Positions 24,621 to 32,535 of a DNA stretch of 61,311 nucleotides are shown here, one piece after another. How positions within the stretch are numbered: the stretch's first letter is position 1; each line of letters begins with the position of its first letter. The translations under genes were made by a program, and so were the position numbers. Source of the DNA: Kitasatospora sp. SUK 42 (GTDB taxonomy: Bacteria > Actinomycetota > Actinomycetes > Streptomycetales > Streptomycetaceae); assembly GCF_015776785.2 (NCBI RefSeq), contig NZ_LFMD02000005.1, positions 31,930 to 93,240 on the forward strand, written 5' to 3'. Under the pieces are notes generated by a model. It did no database searches, was not told the origin of the DNA, and saw only the letters and a list, made by a program, of their open reading frames with translations.

Positions 24621-25424
24621 TCACGATCGGGTGATGACGGTTCCGGTGCGGGCGGCGATCAGTTCGGTGACGGGGGCGCTGCCGATGATCACGCGTTCCA
24701 CGCCCCGGTCCAGGGCCTCGCCGGCGGCGCGCAGCTTCTTGCGCATGCCGCCGGTGGCGCCCTTGTCCCGGAACCTGGCCGCGGCCTCGGCGCTGATCGT
24801 GCGCACCGGCTCGTCGTCGATCAGGAGATGGGCGACGTCGGTGACGAGGATCAGCTGGTCGGCCCCGATGCCCCCGGCGACGGCGGCGGCCGCGCGGTCG
24901 CCGTCGGTGTTCACCTCCTGGCCGGCCGCGTTCCGGGCCAGTGGGGTGACCAGGTAGGCGTGGCCGGGTGCGAGGTTCTTCAGCGGGGCCGGGTCGACCC
25001 CGGTGATGGGGCCGACGAGGTTCTCCAGCTCGACGAGCTGCTTCTCCTTCCACCACCAGCGCTCGCCCTCGCCCGCCGTCACCAGGCCGTCGCTGCCGAG
25101 CACCCGCTCGGCGACGATGCCGCGCTGCTCCAGACGGTCGAGGACGCCCTCGGTCAGCGTGGCGCTGACGGTCTTGATGTCCTCGATGACCTCGGGCGTG
25201 GTCCAGCGGCTCTGGTTGCCGTAGCGGTCCCGCAGGATCGCCGACGGATCGTGGTAGCGCGGGCTGAGCTTCTTCAGCGGCTTGGACCAGCCGTGCACGA
25301 GGACCAGCGGCCGCTCCTGCCCGAGCCGGGCCAGGTCGTCCCACCAGGAGTCGGCGAGGGCGTCGACGGTGCTGCCGCCGAGCTTGACGACGGTGGGGGT
25401 CGGGGATCCTACCGTCGTGCTCAT
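24621..25424 (-). CDS. lysZ: [LysW]-aminoadipate/glutamate kinase
   Basis: 267 residues. Amino acid kinase family close to ArgB/LysZ: VVKLGGSTVD at the N-terminus, VLVHGWSKPLKKL, LVTPLARNAAGQEVNTDGDRAA and ATGGMRKKLRAA. It phosphorylates the side-chain carboxylate of the amino acid held on LysW. Start overlaps the lysY stop (ATGA). The order lysW-X-Y-Z identifies it as LysZ and not housekeeping ArgB. Confidence 0.92.
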   Translation of the reverse strand: MSTTVGSPTPTVVKLGGSTVDALADSWWDDLARLGQERPLVLVHGWSKPLKKLSPRYHDPSAILRDRYGNQSRWTTPEVIEDIKTVSATLTEGVLDRLEQRGIVAERVLGSDGLVTAGEGERWWWKEKQLVELENLVGPITGVDPAPLKNLAPGHAYLVTPLARNAAGQEVNTDGDRAAAAVAGGIGADQLILVTDVAHLLIDDEPVRTISAEAAARFRDKGATGGMRKKLRAAGEALDRGVERVIIGSAPVTELIAARTGTVITRS

Positions 25425-26476
25425 GCGGGCATCACCGGCTGCATGGTCAGGCCGGTCTCCACGGGCAGGCCGAACCGGATGTTGAGGGCCTGGACCGCCT
25501 GGCCCGCCGCACCCTTGACCATGTTGTCCAGCGCCGACAGGACGACGATCCGGCCGCCCTCCTCGTCGTGCAGGACGGTCACGTCGCAGAAGTTGGAGCC
25601 CAGGACGGCCTGCGGGTCGGGCACCGGGATCAGGGTCTCGTTGTGCCGGCGGACCCGCACGAACGGGTGCTCCTTGTAGAACCGCAGGTACGCCCGGTGC
25701 AGGGTGCGCGCGTCCACCTCGTCGTCGGTGAACACGTACGAGCTGGCCATCAGCCCCCGCACGTGCGACACCCCGTACGCCGACATGCTGAGCGCCTCGA
25801 TGCCGCCCGGCTTGCTGCGCTCCAGGAAGTCCCTGACCTCCGCGGCGTGCCGGTGCCCCGCCGGTGCGTAGGGCGCGATGGCGCCGTTGCGCAGCGGGTG
25901 CAGGTCCGCGGTGCGCAGCTGGAGGCCGCCCCCGCTGGAGCCGGTCTTGCCGTCCACGACCACGTTCTTCAGGTTCAGCCCGAGGGCGGTCACGAGCGGG
26001 GCGAGCCCGAGCGTGATCGCGGTGGCGAAGCAGCCCGGCAGCGAGATCAGCGAGGCGCCGACCAGCTGGTCGCCGACCAGCTCCGGCACGCCGTAGACGA
26101 ACCGGTCGGCCAGCTCCGCCGTCCGCGGCACGTTCGGGTACCACCGGTCGTGCAGGGCCGGCGTCCGGATCCGGAAGGCGCCGCTGAGGTCGATGACGCA
26201 GGGGACCTGGTCGGCCAGCCGCGCCGCGAGCTCCGCCGAGGCGGGCGCGGGCGTGGCCAGCAGGACGACGTCGCAGCGGTCGGACAGGTCCTCCGGCACC
26301 GGTTCGACGGTCAGTCCGAGGTCCAGCCGCAGGCCCGGGTGGAGCTCGGCCGGGCGGCGTCCCGCGCTGGAGGAGCCGCCCAGGAAGGTCAGCTCCAGCT
26401 CGGGGTGCTGGGTTGCCAGTCTGATCAGTTCACCGCCGGCCAGCCCGGAGGCTCCGACGATACCGACCCGGATCAT
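25421..26476 (-). CDS. lysY: [LysW]-acyl phosphate reductase (ArgC/LysY family)
   Basis: 351 residues. NAD(P) motif VGIVGASGLAGGELIRL, catalytic Cys in SLPGCFATAI, and the His region GHRHAAEV, as in N-acetyl-glutamyl-phosphate reductase. It reduces the LysW-bound acyl phosphate to the semialdehyde. Coupled by ATGA overlaps on both sides (lysX upstream, lysZ downstream). Confidence 0.93.
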   Translation of the reverse strand: MIRVGIVGASGLAGGELIRLATQHPELELTFLGGSSSAGRRPAELHPGLRLDLGLTVEPVPEDLSDRCDVVLLATPAPASAELAARLADQVPCVIDLSGAFRIRTPALHDRWYPNVPRTAELADRFVYGVPELVGDQLVGASLISLPGCFATAITLGLAPLVTALGLNLKNVVVDGKTGSSGGGLQLRTADLHPLRNGAIAPYAPAGHRHAAEVRDFLERSKPGGIEALSMSAYGVSHVRGLMASSYVFTDDEVDARTLHRAYLRFYKEHPFVRVRRHNETLIPVPDPQAVLGSNFCDVTVLHDEEGGRIVVLSALDNMVKGAAGQAVQALNIRFGLPVETGLTMQPVMPA

Positions 26477-27324
26477 CCGGCCTCCTCCTGCAGGTAGCGG
26501 CTGATGGCGGCGGCGATGTCCACGCCGGTGGCCGAGGCCACGGCCCGGAAGGCCGGAGCGTGGTTCACCTCGTTGACGACGTGGCCGTCGGGCGTCTCGA
26601 AGAGGTCGATGCCGAAGATGCCCTCGCCGAGGACGTCCAGGACGCCGTCGACGATCTTCTGCACCGCGGGATCGAGGTCGACCGCGCGGTTGCGGTTGCC
26701 CAGGGCCGCGTTGCTGCGCCAGTCGGTCCCGGCGCTGCGGAACTCCGCGATGGCGACCAGCTCGCGGCCGACCACGAAGCAGCGCAGCGAGGATCCGCCG
26801 GCCAGGTAGGGCTCGACCAGCGAGGCCTGCTCGAACCCGTGCCCGAGGTCCTCGACGTAGTCGTAGACCGAGTGCGCGGTGTCCGCGTCACGCAGCAGCG
26901 TGACCCGCTTGCCCATCCCGCCGAAGACCGGCTTCAGCACGACGGGGGGCGGCAGTTCGGTCAGCGCCTTCTCGAAGTCCCGCCGGGAGAGCGCGAGACG
27001 GTAGTCGGGCACCGGCACGTCGGCGGCGCGCAGCTGCGCGCGGAGCGTCAGCTTGTTCTCGCAGGCGTGGATGGCCGAGGCGGTGTTCAGGGTGGGGATC
27101 CGGGCCGACTCCGCGACGGTGGCGATCAGGCCGCCGCGCGTGTAGCTGCGGCTGCGGATCAGCACGGCGTCGTAGCCGCTGAGCGAGGCCGACTCCGCGT
27201 CCCCCAGGCCGAGGGACTCGTCGTTGACCCACTCGATCCGCAGGCCGAAGTCGGCGGCGGAGTCGATCAGTCGGCGTTCTTCCCAGCCGACCCGGTCGGC
27301 GACAATGGCGACTGTACGGTCCAT
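26473..27324 (-). CDS. lysX: LysW-amino acid ligase (RimK-like ATP-grasp)
   Basis: 283 residues from the ATG at 27324. ATP-grasp elements PPPVVLKPVFGGMGKRVTLL and GEGIFGIDLFETPDGHVVNEVNHAPAFRA are close to LysX. LysX joins the amino group of alpha-aminoadipate or glutamate to the gamma-carboxylate of the last Glu of LysW. The substrate loop that separates LysX from ArgX cannot be judged safely by eye. Starts 5 nt after the lysW stop. Here the carrier ends in Gln, so either this enzyme tolerates it or the carrier is processed first. Confidence 0.92.
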   Translation of the reverse strand: MDRTVAIVADRVGWEERRLIDSAADFGLRIEWVNDESLGLGDAESASLSGYDAVLIRSRSYTRGGLIATVAESARIPTLNTASAIHACENKLTLRAQLRAADVPVPDYRLALSRRDFEKALTELPPPVVLKPVFGGMGKRVTLLRDADTAHSVYDYVEDLGHGFEQASLVEPYLAGGSSLRCFVVGRELVAIAEFRSAGTDWRSNAALGNRNRAVDLDPAVQKIVDGVLDVLGEGIFGIDLFETPDGHVVNEVNHAPAFRAVASATGVDIAAAISRYLQEEAG

Positions 27325-27329
27325 GACGG

Positions 27330-27515
27330 TTACTGGCCCCAATCGCGGAGCTGCACCTCGACCATCTGGAAGGTGAGCTTGCCCTCCACGACCTCCTCCA
27401 CCCGGAGCGTCAGCATGCACTCGGGGCAGGCGATGGTCTCACCCTGCACCATCGGCGGGGTGGTCAGATCGGTCTCGCACTCGGGGCAGAGACCGGTGAG
27501 CGTTCCAGCGGACAT
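27330..27515 (-). CDS. lysW: LysW-type amino-group carrier protein ending in Gln
   Basis: 61 residues. Zinc site of two CPEC motifs (C10/C13 and C30/C33), acidic globular core, and a C-terminal tail reading LRDWGQ. In LysW proteins known to me the tail is EDWGE, whose last Glu carries the substrate on its gamma-carboxylate. Here the codon before TAA is CAG (27333-27335), so the encoded end is Gln. Everything else (size, zinc ribbon, DWG tail, place before lysX) fits LysW. The ATG at 27515 is preceded by GAGAGAA. It follows the homocitrate-synthase-like gene by 32 nt. Confidence 0.93.
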   Translation of the reverse strand: MSAGTLTGLCPECETDLTTPPMVQGETIACPECMLTLRVEEVVEGKLTFQMVEVQLRDWGQ

Positions 27516-27547
27516 GGTTTCTCTCCTCGTCGGTTCTTGTCGGTCGA

Positions 27548-28699
27548 TCAGAGGGACTGGTACTCGACGGCGGCCTTGCGGATGGCGTCGCGGTCGATCA
27601 GCTCGCCGCTGCGCTCCTGACGCTCGGTCAGCCAGGCCGTGAAGGCGGGGACGTCGACCGAGTCGGTGAGCTCGTCGAGGGCCCAGGAGACGAGCGGGTT
27701 CGTCAGGCGGGTGCGCACGCGCAGTTCGCGGGTGTTCCCGACCACGTCCGGGGCCAGGGTCTCGTACGCCGCCGGGTGGGTGAGCTGACCGGGCAGCTCG
27801 TACGCGAAGGCGTGCGGGGTCGTCGGGCCGGACTGGAAGGCCTCGCCGAGCCTCGCACCGCGCAGGGCGATGTTGGTGAGTTCGGTGAGGTGGCTCAGGT
27901 CGAAGCGGGTGTCGCCGTGGATCACCCGGAGCGAGGTGAGCAGCTCGGCCAGCGGGGCGTTGCCGCCGCGCTCGCCGATGCCGCCGGCCGTGGCGGAGAT
28001 CCACTTCGCCCCCGCCCGGTAGGCGGCCAGCGAGTTGGCGACGGCCAGGCCCAGCATGTTGTGCGAGTGGATCTCGATCTCGGAGCCGTCGATCGCGGTG
28101 AGGTCCCCGATCACGCTCTCCATCTGCCAGGGCGACAGGTAGGCGACGGTCTCCGCCAGCCGGAACCGGTCGGCGCCGGCCTCGAAGCCGGCGGTCACGT
28201 ACGGGACCAGCCGCTCCTTGGGCGTGCGGGCGCCGTCCTCGCCGCTGAAGGTGACGTGGAAGCCGCGCTCCTTGGCCCCCTCGATGGCGGCCCGGGCGGT
28301 CGCGATCAGGTACTTGGTGCTCGGCGAGGCCAGCTTCAGCCGCGCGTGCTCCTCGGAGGTCGGGATCGAGAACATCACCGAGCGGACGCCCAGGCGCAGC
28401 GCCTCGTCCAGCGCCTTGGCGACCTGCTGGCGGTCCCTCACCACGACGAGGGTGAGGCTGCGTTCGGGCCCGACGGCCTCGTGGGTGGCCAGGACCAGGT
28501 CGGCGTCGGCCGACGAGGGCCCGGACACCATGCCCACCTCGACCAGCTCGACGCCGGTCTTCACCAGCAGGTCGGCGATGACGGCGGCGTCCTTGGGGCC
28601 GAATTCGACACCGGCCATGTGCGCGGAGTCGCGCAGGGTCGCATCGGATATGTGCGGCAGCTCGCGCTGGAGGTTCTCTCCACTTTCTGATATTGCCAT
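27548..28699 (-). CDS. Homocitrate synthase/isopropylmalate synthase-family enzyme
   Basis: 383 residues. DRE-TIM metallolyase motifs: DATLRDSAHMAG (usually DxTLRDGEQ), metal ligands HSHN, and TAGGIGERGGNAPL. The family condenses acetyl-CoA with a 2-keto acid. In the LysW lysine pathway homocitrate synthase starts the route to alpha-aminoadipate, but no homoaconitase or homoisocitrate dehydrogenase is nearby, and DGEQ is changed to DSAH. The substrate may differ. First gene of the operon, with a strong AAGGAG site before the ATG at 28699. Confidence 0.85.
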   Translation of the reverse strand: MAISESGENLQRELPHISDATLRDSAHMAGVEFGPKDAAVIADLLVKTGVELVEVGMVSGPSSADADLVLATHEAVGPERSLTLVVVRDRQQVAKALDEALRLGVRSVMFSIPTSEEHARLKLASPSTKYLIATARAAIEGAKERGFHVTFSGEDGARTPKERLVPYVTAGFEAGADRFRLAETVAYLSPWQMESVIGDLTAIDGSEIEIHSHNMLGLAVANSLAAYRAGAKWISATAGGIGERGGNAPLAELLTSLRVIHGDTRFDLSHLTELTNIALRGARLGEAFQSGPTTPHAFAYELPGQLTHPAAYETLAPDVVGNTRELRVRTRLTNPLVSWALDELTDSVDVPAFTAWLTERQERSGELIDRDAIRKAAVEYQSL

Positions 28700-29087
28700 T
28701 GCATTAACTCCTTATTTCAGAACCTGGAACAGGGTCTGAGCACCGAGTTTCGGCAGGCGGTCGATCGCGGGAGTTCGGCCAGGCATCCCGGATTCCAGGG
28801 GTGGGGAACACGTCCCACCGGCTTCGGGAGAATGCCTGCCGCGGACCGCCCGAATCGGGACGGTGAGGTGCGGTGGAAGCCGATGATCAGCCTCACGGAT
28901 TCGGCAACGGAGGTCAAGATCCTCCATGTCAGGGGTTCGTCAAGTTTCATCACGGCCGTGTCAGGAAGGGAAAGGAATGCAAGATCCGGCTCGGCGGACC
29001 GCCAATTCCCGCTCGACTTCCTGCGGATCGCCGGACTTCTGGTCTACGGTGCACGGACGGCCGGCAGGGGACGGCGAGAGGAAGAGC
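28700..29087. promoter_or_regulatory. Divergent promoter region of the lysW-type locus
   Basis: 388 bp between the homocitrate-synthase-like gene and the YciI-LuxR gene. It must hold promoters for both directions; it is less GC-rich near 28680-28735 and 28900-28990. Short repeated words (GTCAAG, TGTCAGG) lie around 28912-28970, but I see no convincing palindromic operator. Reading frames crossing it run into the regulator gene without a ribosome site, and I do not call a gene. Confidence 0.5.
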
Positions 29088-29762
29088 ATGATCTTCGTTG
29101 TTGAGCTGGTCCGCCGGAAGGACGCGGGGGACCGTCTGCGACGAGTGGGGGAGCGCGACGACTACTGGGGGGGCCGCGCCCGCGAGGGTGTGCTGATCGG
29201 CGGCGGCCCGTGGCGGGACGGCTCGGGGGAGCTGCTGCTCTGCGAGGCGCCGGACCGGACCAGTCTGTTCCGCATCCTCGACCAGGACCCGGGCATCCGG
29301 TCCGGAACCCTCGCGCTGGCGAACGTCCGGGAGTGGGACGTGGTGCGCGGGGTCTCGTTACCGGACGGGCGCCGGTGTTCCGCCGGCGACGCCCGCGCCG
29401 CCGACGGGGTCGGCACCACGGGCGCCGCGGACACGGCGCCGACCGCCGAGGCCGAGGAACTGACCCCGCACGAGGAGCGCATCGCGGCGATGGTGGTCGA
29501 CGGCATGACGAACCGGAGAATCGCCGAGACGCTCTCCGTCTCGACGCGTGCGGTGGAACTCCGGATCACCCGCATCTATCTGAAACTGGCCATACAGCGG
29601 CGGGCCCAGCTGGCCCCCGCGCTGAGCCGGCGCCGGAACGCGGAGCAGCCTCCGCAGCGACTCGGCCCGCGCGGACCGGAATTCGCGAGGCTGCGGTTTC
29701 CCGTAGTGCACCGGCCATGGCCCGGGGATAGCGTGGGGGAAATCCCTCCGACGAACGGGTGA
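29088..29762 (+). CDS. YciI-like domain fused to LuxR-type HTH regulator
   Basis: 224 residues from the ATG at 29088 (GAGAGGAAGAG upstream). Residues 1-90 look like a YCII alpha/beta domain: VVELVRRKDAGDRLRRVGERDDYW, GVLIGGGPWRDGSGELLL. After an Ala/Asp linker, about 125-185 is a LuxR/GerE helix-turn-helix (LTPHEERIAAMVVDGMTNRRIAETLSVSTRAVELRITRIYLKL, positions not continuous in quotation). The 40-residue tail is Arg/Pro-rich. Codon 91 (29358-29360) is TTA, so translation should need the bldA tRNA. Divergent from the lysW operon, which it probably controls. Confidence 0.8.
   Translation: MIFVVELVRRKDAGDRLRRVGERDDYWGGRAREGVLIGGGPWRDGSGELLLCEAPDRTSLFRILDQDPGIRSGTLALANVREWDVVRGVSLPDGRRCSAGDARAADGVGTTGAADTAPTAEAEELTPHEERIAAMVVDGMTNRRIAETLSVSTRAVELRITRIYLKLAIQRRAQLAPALSRRRNAEQPPQRLGPRGPEFARLRFPVVHRPWPGDSVGEIPPTNG
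29358..29360 (+). promoter_or_regulatory. TTA (bldA) codon in the YciI-LuxR gene
   Basis: The Leu in VSLPDG is encoded by TTA, in frame at codon 91. In Streptomyces this rare codon ties expression to the bldA tRNA and so to development; it is enriched in pathway-specific regulators of specialised metabolism. Confidence 0.85.
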
Positions 29763-29769
29763 TACCGCC

Positions 29770-30513
29770 ATGGATATTCCTTCCGCGCCCCGGATCGGGC
29801 TTGTCGTCCCTCCGGAGAATCCCACCGCCGAACCGGAGTACAGCCACCTTCTGGGATCCGGGGCGAATGTCCACACGGCGCGCTTCCCGACCACGCCGGG
29901 CAAGAGCCTCCAGGAAATGCTGGAGACGTACAACGAGGTCCTGCCCGACGTCCTGGCCGGTTTCGGCCGGCTGCCGCTGGACGCCGCGGTGGTGGCCTGC
30001 AGCGCGTCGCACTACCTGCTCTCGCCCGAGGGCGACCGGAAGTTCTGCGAGCAGCTCACGGACCTCATGGGCTTTCCGGTCCGGTCCTCCGCGCTGGCCA
30101 CCCTCGACGCCTGCGAGGCGCTCGGCCTGACCCGGCTGACCCTCGTCTCCCCCTACGAGCCGTGGCTGACCGACCTTTCCCGGAGCTACTGGGAGAAGGC
30201 CGGCCTCACCGTCGACCAGGTCGTGCCCGTGCCGGCCGGCGACCGGTACGACCCCTACGCCGTGACCACCGAGGCGCTCCTCGCCCAGGTGCGGCGGCAC
30301 GAGCTCGCCGACGACACGACGCTGCTCTGCACCGGCACCGGGATGTTCACCCTGGCCGCTCTGGAAGAGCTGGGCGGCCGGCGGGAGGGCGTGGTGATGA
30401 GCTCGAACCTGGCCAGTGTCTGGTGGGCGCTGCGCACGGTGGGCGCTCGGACCGACGCGCTCGACGGCCACCCGCTGCTGCGGCGCCTGACCCCGCTGGC
30501 GAACGCGGCCTGA
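29770..30513 (+). CDS. Maleate isomerase/Asp-Glu racemase-superfamily protein
   Basis: 247 residues. Two-cysteine catalytic pattern of the superfamily: C77 in VVACSAS and C187 in LLCTGTGM. The N-terminal VPPENPTAEPEY matches the maleate isomerase/arylmalonate decarboxylase branch. It may isomerise or decarboxylate a dicarboxylic acid. Starts 7 nt after the LuxR-type gene, hence one transcript and probably part of the lysW-type pathway. Confidence 0.83.
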   Translation: MDIPSAPRIGLVVPPENPTAEPEYSHLLGSGANVHTARFPTTPGKSLQEMLETYNEVLPDVLAGFGRLPLDAAVVACSASHYLLSPEGDRKFCEQLTDLMGFPVRSSALATLDACEALGLTRLTLVSPYEPWLTDLSRSYWEKAGLTVDQVVPVPAGDRYDPYAVTTEALLAQVRRHELADDTTLLCTGTGMFTLAALEELGGRREGVVMSSNLASVWWALRTVGARTDALDGHPLLRRLTPLANAA

Positions 30514-30528
30514 GGCCCGGTCCGGGGC

Positions 30529-30559
30529 GCGCCGGCCCCGAGGTGTGCCGGGCCGGCGC
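30529..30559. terminator. Hairpin between convergent genes
   Basis: GCGCCGGCCC (30529-30538) and GGGCCGGCGC (30550-30559) pair perfectly over 10 bp with an 11-nt loop, midway between the convergent maleate-isomerase-like gene and the response regulator. Likely a bidirectional terminator. Confidence 0.65.
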
Positions 30560-30593
30560 TCAAGCCCCGGTCGGCCGCGCCGGATCCGCGGTC

Positions 30594-31262
30594 TCAGGCG
30601 CCGCCGATCCGGTAGCCGACGCCTCTGACGGTGATGATCCACCTGCTGGCGCCGAGCTTGCCGCGGAGGCTGCTGACGTGGGTGTCGAGGGTGCGGCTGG
30701 ATTCCCTCCAGTCGCTTTCCCAGACCTTCGCCATCAGCTCCTTCCTGGACATCACGGATTCCGGGTTGGAGGCGAGGATGTAAAGGAGCTCGAATTCCTT
30801 GGCGGTGACGTTCACTACTCGGTCGTTTAATCGGACCACGCGGGCTCTGCCGTCTATGCGCAGCGATCTGAGTGAAATGTCCCGTGAATTGTCCGACCGG
30901 GTGTGTGAACGGGTGCGGCGGATCACGGCCTCGATGCGCGCCGCGACCTCGCGGGGACCGCAGGTTTTCGCGATGCAGTCGTCGGATCCGGCTTGCAGGG
31001 CGAGGACCCGGTCCAGTTCGGTGTCGCGGCCGGCGAAGGCGATGACGGGCGTGTTGCCGGCGGCCCGGATGGCGCGGCAGACCTCCAGCCCGTCGACGTC
31101 CGGAAGTTCGAGATCGAGCAGGACCAGGTCGACGTCGTGATACGTTTCCAGCGCCTCTCGCCCGGTGCCGGCGCTCTTTACCTCGTATCCCTGCCGCCGC
31201 AGGTTGTGAAGCATTGATTCGGCCACCGCGGGATGTTCTCCCACGACGAGCACGCATACCAT
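30594..31262 (-). CDS. OmpR-family response regulator, orphan, with TTA codon
   Basis: 222 residues. Receiver domain 1-115 with the phospho-acceptor D50 (LVLLDLELPD) and K99, but the usual DD/DE acidic pair at the start of the fold is reduced to GEH (VLVVGEHPAV), so phosphorylation may be weak or absent. DNA-binding wHTH about 128-220 (VNVTAKEFELLYILASN, TLDTHVSSLRGKLG). No histidine kinase is next to it. A TTA leucine codon lies at 30828-30830. ATG 31262 is preceded by GAGGAAC. Probably a second regulator of the adjacent locus. Confidence 0.9.
   Translation of the reverse strand: MVCVLVVGEHPAVAESMLHNLRRQGYEVKSAGTGREALETYHDVDLVLLDLELPDVDGLEVCRAIRAAGNTPVIAFAGRDTELDRVLALQAGSDDCIAKTCGPREVAARIEAVIRRTRSHTRSDNSRDISLRSLRIDGRARVVRLNDRVVNVTAKEFELLYILASNPESVMSRKELMAKVWESDWRESSRTLDTHVSSLRGKLGASRWIITVRGVGYRIGGA
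30828..30830 (-). promoter_or_regulatory. TTA (bldA) codon in the response regulator gene
   Basis: The Leu in VVRLND is encoded by TTA on the minus strand, in frame with the stop at 30594. Together with the TTA in the neighbouring YciI-LuxR gene, it puts both regulators under bldA. Confidence 0.85.
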
Positions 31263-31585
31263 GTTCCTCAGCCGCCTTCCAGGGAAGCTCTCACCAGTTT
31301 CGGCGCAGGACCAGCCGACGGAAGAGGCTGTGGCGGCCCGCGGAGATGCACTACAGCTTTGCGATCGGATCGAGGCGCGACCTGTTCAATATAACACCCG
31401 GAATCCGTGCGTAGGCAAGCGAATAATGCCTTGGCCGGTTTCTGCTGGTGAGGCGGGCGAGTCCGAGGTCGACGCTGTACGTGGTCATTGGGTGGAACCC
31501 TAGCGTCGGCACTCGTGCAATGATGTTTCAAATTCGTGTCAGCTTTACGAAGCCCAGGGGGCGGCCCGGAATCCCGGGCGCATAA
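31263..31585. other. Non-coding gap, relatively AT-rich
   Basis: 323 bp between the response regulator start and the polysaccharide-deacetylase-like stop. It contains the possible regulator promoter above and a small GCCCGG/CCGGGC stem (31564-31579) next to the deacetylase stop that could help termination. The lower GC content around 31370-31550 and lack of codon bias argue against a gene. Confidence 0.5.
31388..31418 (-). promoter_or_regulatory. Possible promoter of the response regulator
   Basis: On the minus strand TTGCCT (31413-31418) and TATATT (31388-31393) are separated by 19 nt, inside an unusually AT-rich patch. The leader to the ATG would be about 120 nt. Spacing is slightly long; a tentative call. 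Confidence 0.35.
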
Positions 31586-32455
31586 TCACGCCTCGCGTCC
31601 GGCCGTCCGGAGGTAGTGGTCCGCGATCTCGTCGCTGGTCGTCAGCCACACCCCGGGGTGACCGGCGAGATGGCGGAGCGCCTGGTCCACGTACTTCTGC
31701 CGGAACGGCTGGTTGGCGATGAACGGGTGCAGCACCAGCGCCATCACCCGTCCGCTCTCCGCCGAGTCGGCGTGCAGCTGCTCCAGCTGGTCCTCGACGA
31801 TCCGCACGAACTCCGGTCCGGAGAGGTTCCTTCCGACGAACAGGCTGACGTCGTTCAGCTCGATGGAGTACGGCACGCTCAGCATCCCCGGCACGTTCAA
31901 CGGGTACGGCTGATCGTCGTTGCACCAGTCCAGCACGTACCGCAGGCCGAGTTCCGCGAGGAGGGCCGGCGTTCGGAAGGTCTCGGTGAGTGCCGGTCCC
32001 AGCCAGCCCCGCGGCCGGCGGCCGGTCGCCTTCTCGATGGTGTCGACGACCTCGGCCAGAAGGGTGCGCTCATCGTCGGCGTCCAGGCCGGCCTGGAAGG
32101 TGGAGTTGTCCCTGCCGTGGGCGATCCAGGCCCAGTCGCGCTCCAGGCCCGCCCGGACGATCTGCGGATAGCGCTCGCAGACGTCGGAGTTGAGCATCAC
32201 GCTCGCGCGCACCCGGTGCCGGTCGAGGCTCTCGATCAACCGCCAGATCCCCACCCGGGGGCCGTAGTCGCGCCACCCGTAGTTCAGCGGGTCCGGTGCC
32301 AGCCCGGCGGTTCCCGGGAAGATGCTCGTCGACCCCCGGTCGACGTGGTAGTGCTCGATGTTCACGGCGACGTAGCAGGCGACCCGGGCGCCGCCCGGCC
32401 AGTGGATCGGTTCGCGGTCGACGATCGGGCTGTAGTCGAAGAGTTCGTTGTGCAT
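31586..32455 (-). CDS. Polysaccharide-deacetylase-family protein (allantoinase PuuE-like)
   Basis: 289 residues from the ATG at 32455, which has GAGGAAACG upstream (an ATG at 32482 is less likely). NodB-like fold: WPGGARVACYVAVNIEHY, the region RASVMLNSDVCERYP, IAHGRDNS and late ALVLHPFIANQP. The sequence style is that of PuuE-type allantoinases and related amide hydrolases, not chitin deacetylases; no signal peptide. Likely hydrolyses a small C-N bond. Follows the two monooxygenases by 80 nt. Confidence 0.8.
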   Translation of the reverse strand: MHNELFDYSPIVDREPIHWPGGARVACYVAVNIEHYHVDRGSTSIFPGTAGLAPDPLNYGWRDYGPRVGIWRLIESLDRHRVRASVMLNSDVCERYPQIVRAGLERDWAWIAHGRDNSTFQAGLDADDERTLLAEVVDTIEKATGRRPRGWLGPALTETFRTPALLAELGLRYVLDWCNDDQPYPLNVPGMLSVPYSIELNDVSLFVGRNLSGPEFVRIVEDQLEQLHADSAESGRVMALVLHPFIANQPFRQKYVDQALRHLAGHPGVWLTTSDEIADHYLRTAGREA

Positions 32456-32535
32456 CGTTTCCTCACTTCGTACCCGGTTCATGCGGTCGGCGAGCGGCGC
32501 CCGGTCACGGTGCGACCGGTTTCACGCTGCCCGGC

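Noticed and set aside
18867..28699. Primary lysine biosynthesis by the LysW route
   Set aside because: Homoaconitase, homoisocitrate dehydrogenase, LysJ and LysK are missing, and streptomycetes make lysine by the diaminopimelate route; TTA-containing regulators also speak for specialised metabolism.
28832..29104. Possible small gene in the divergent region upstream of the YciI-LuxR gene
   Set aside because: No ribosome site, no recognisable protein, and it runs into the start of the real regulator gene.
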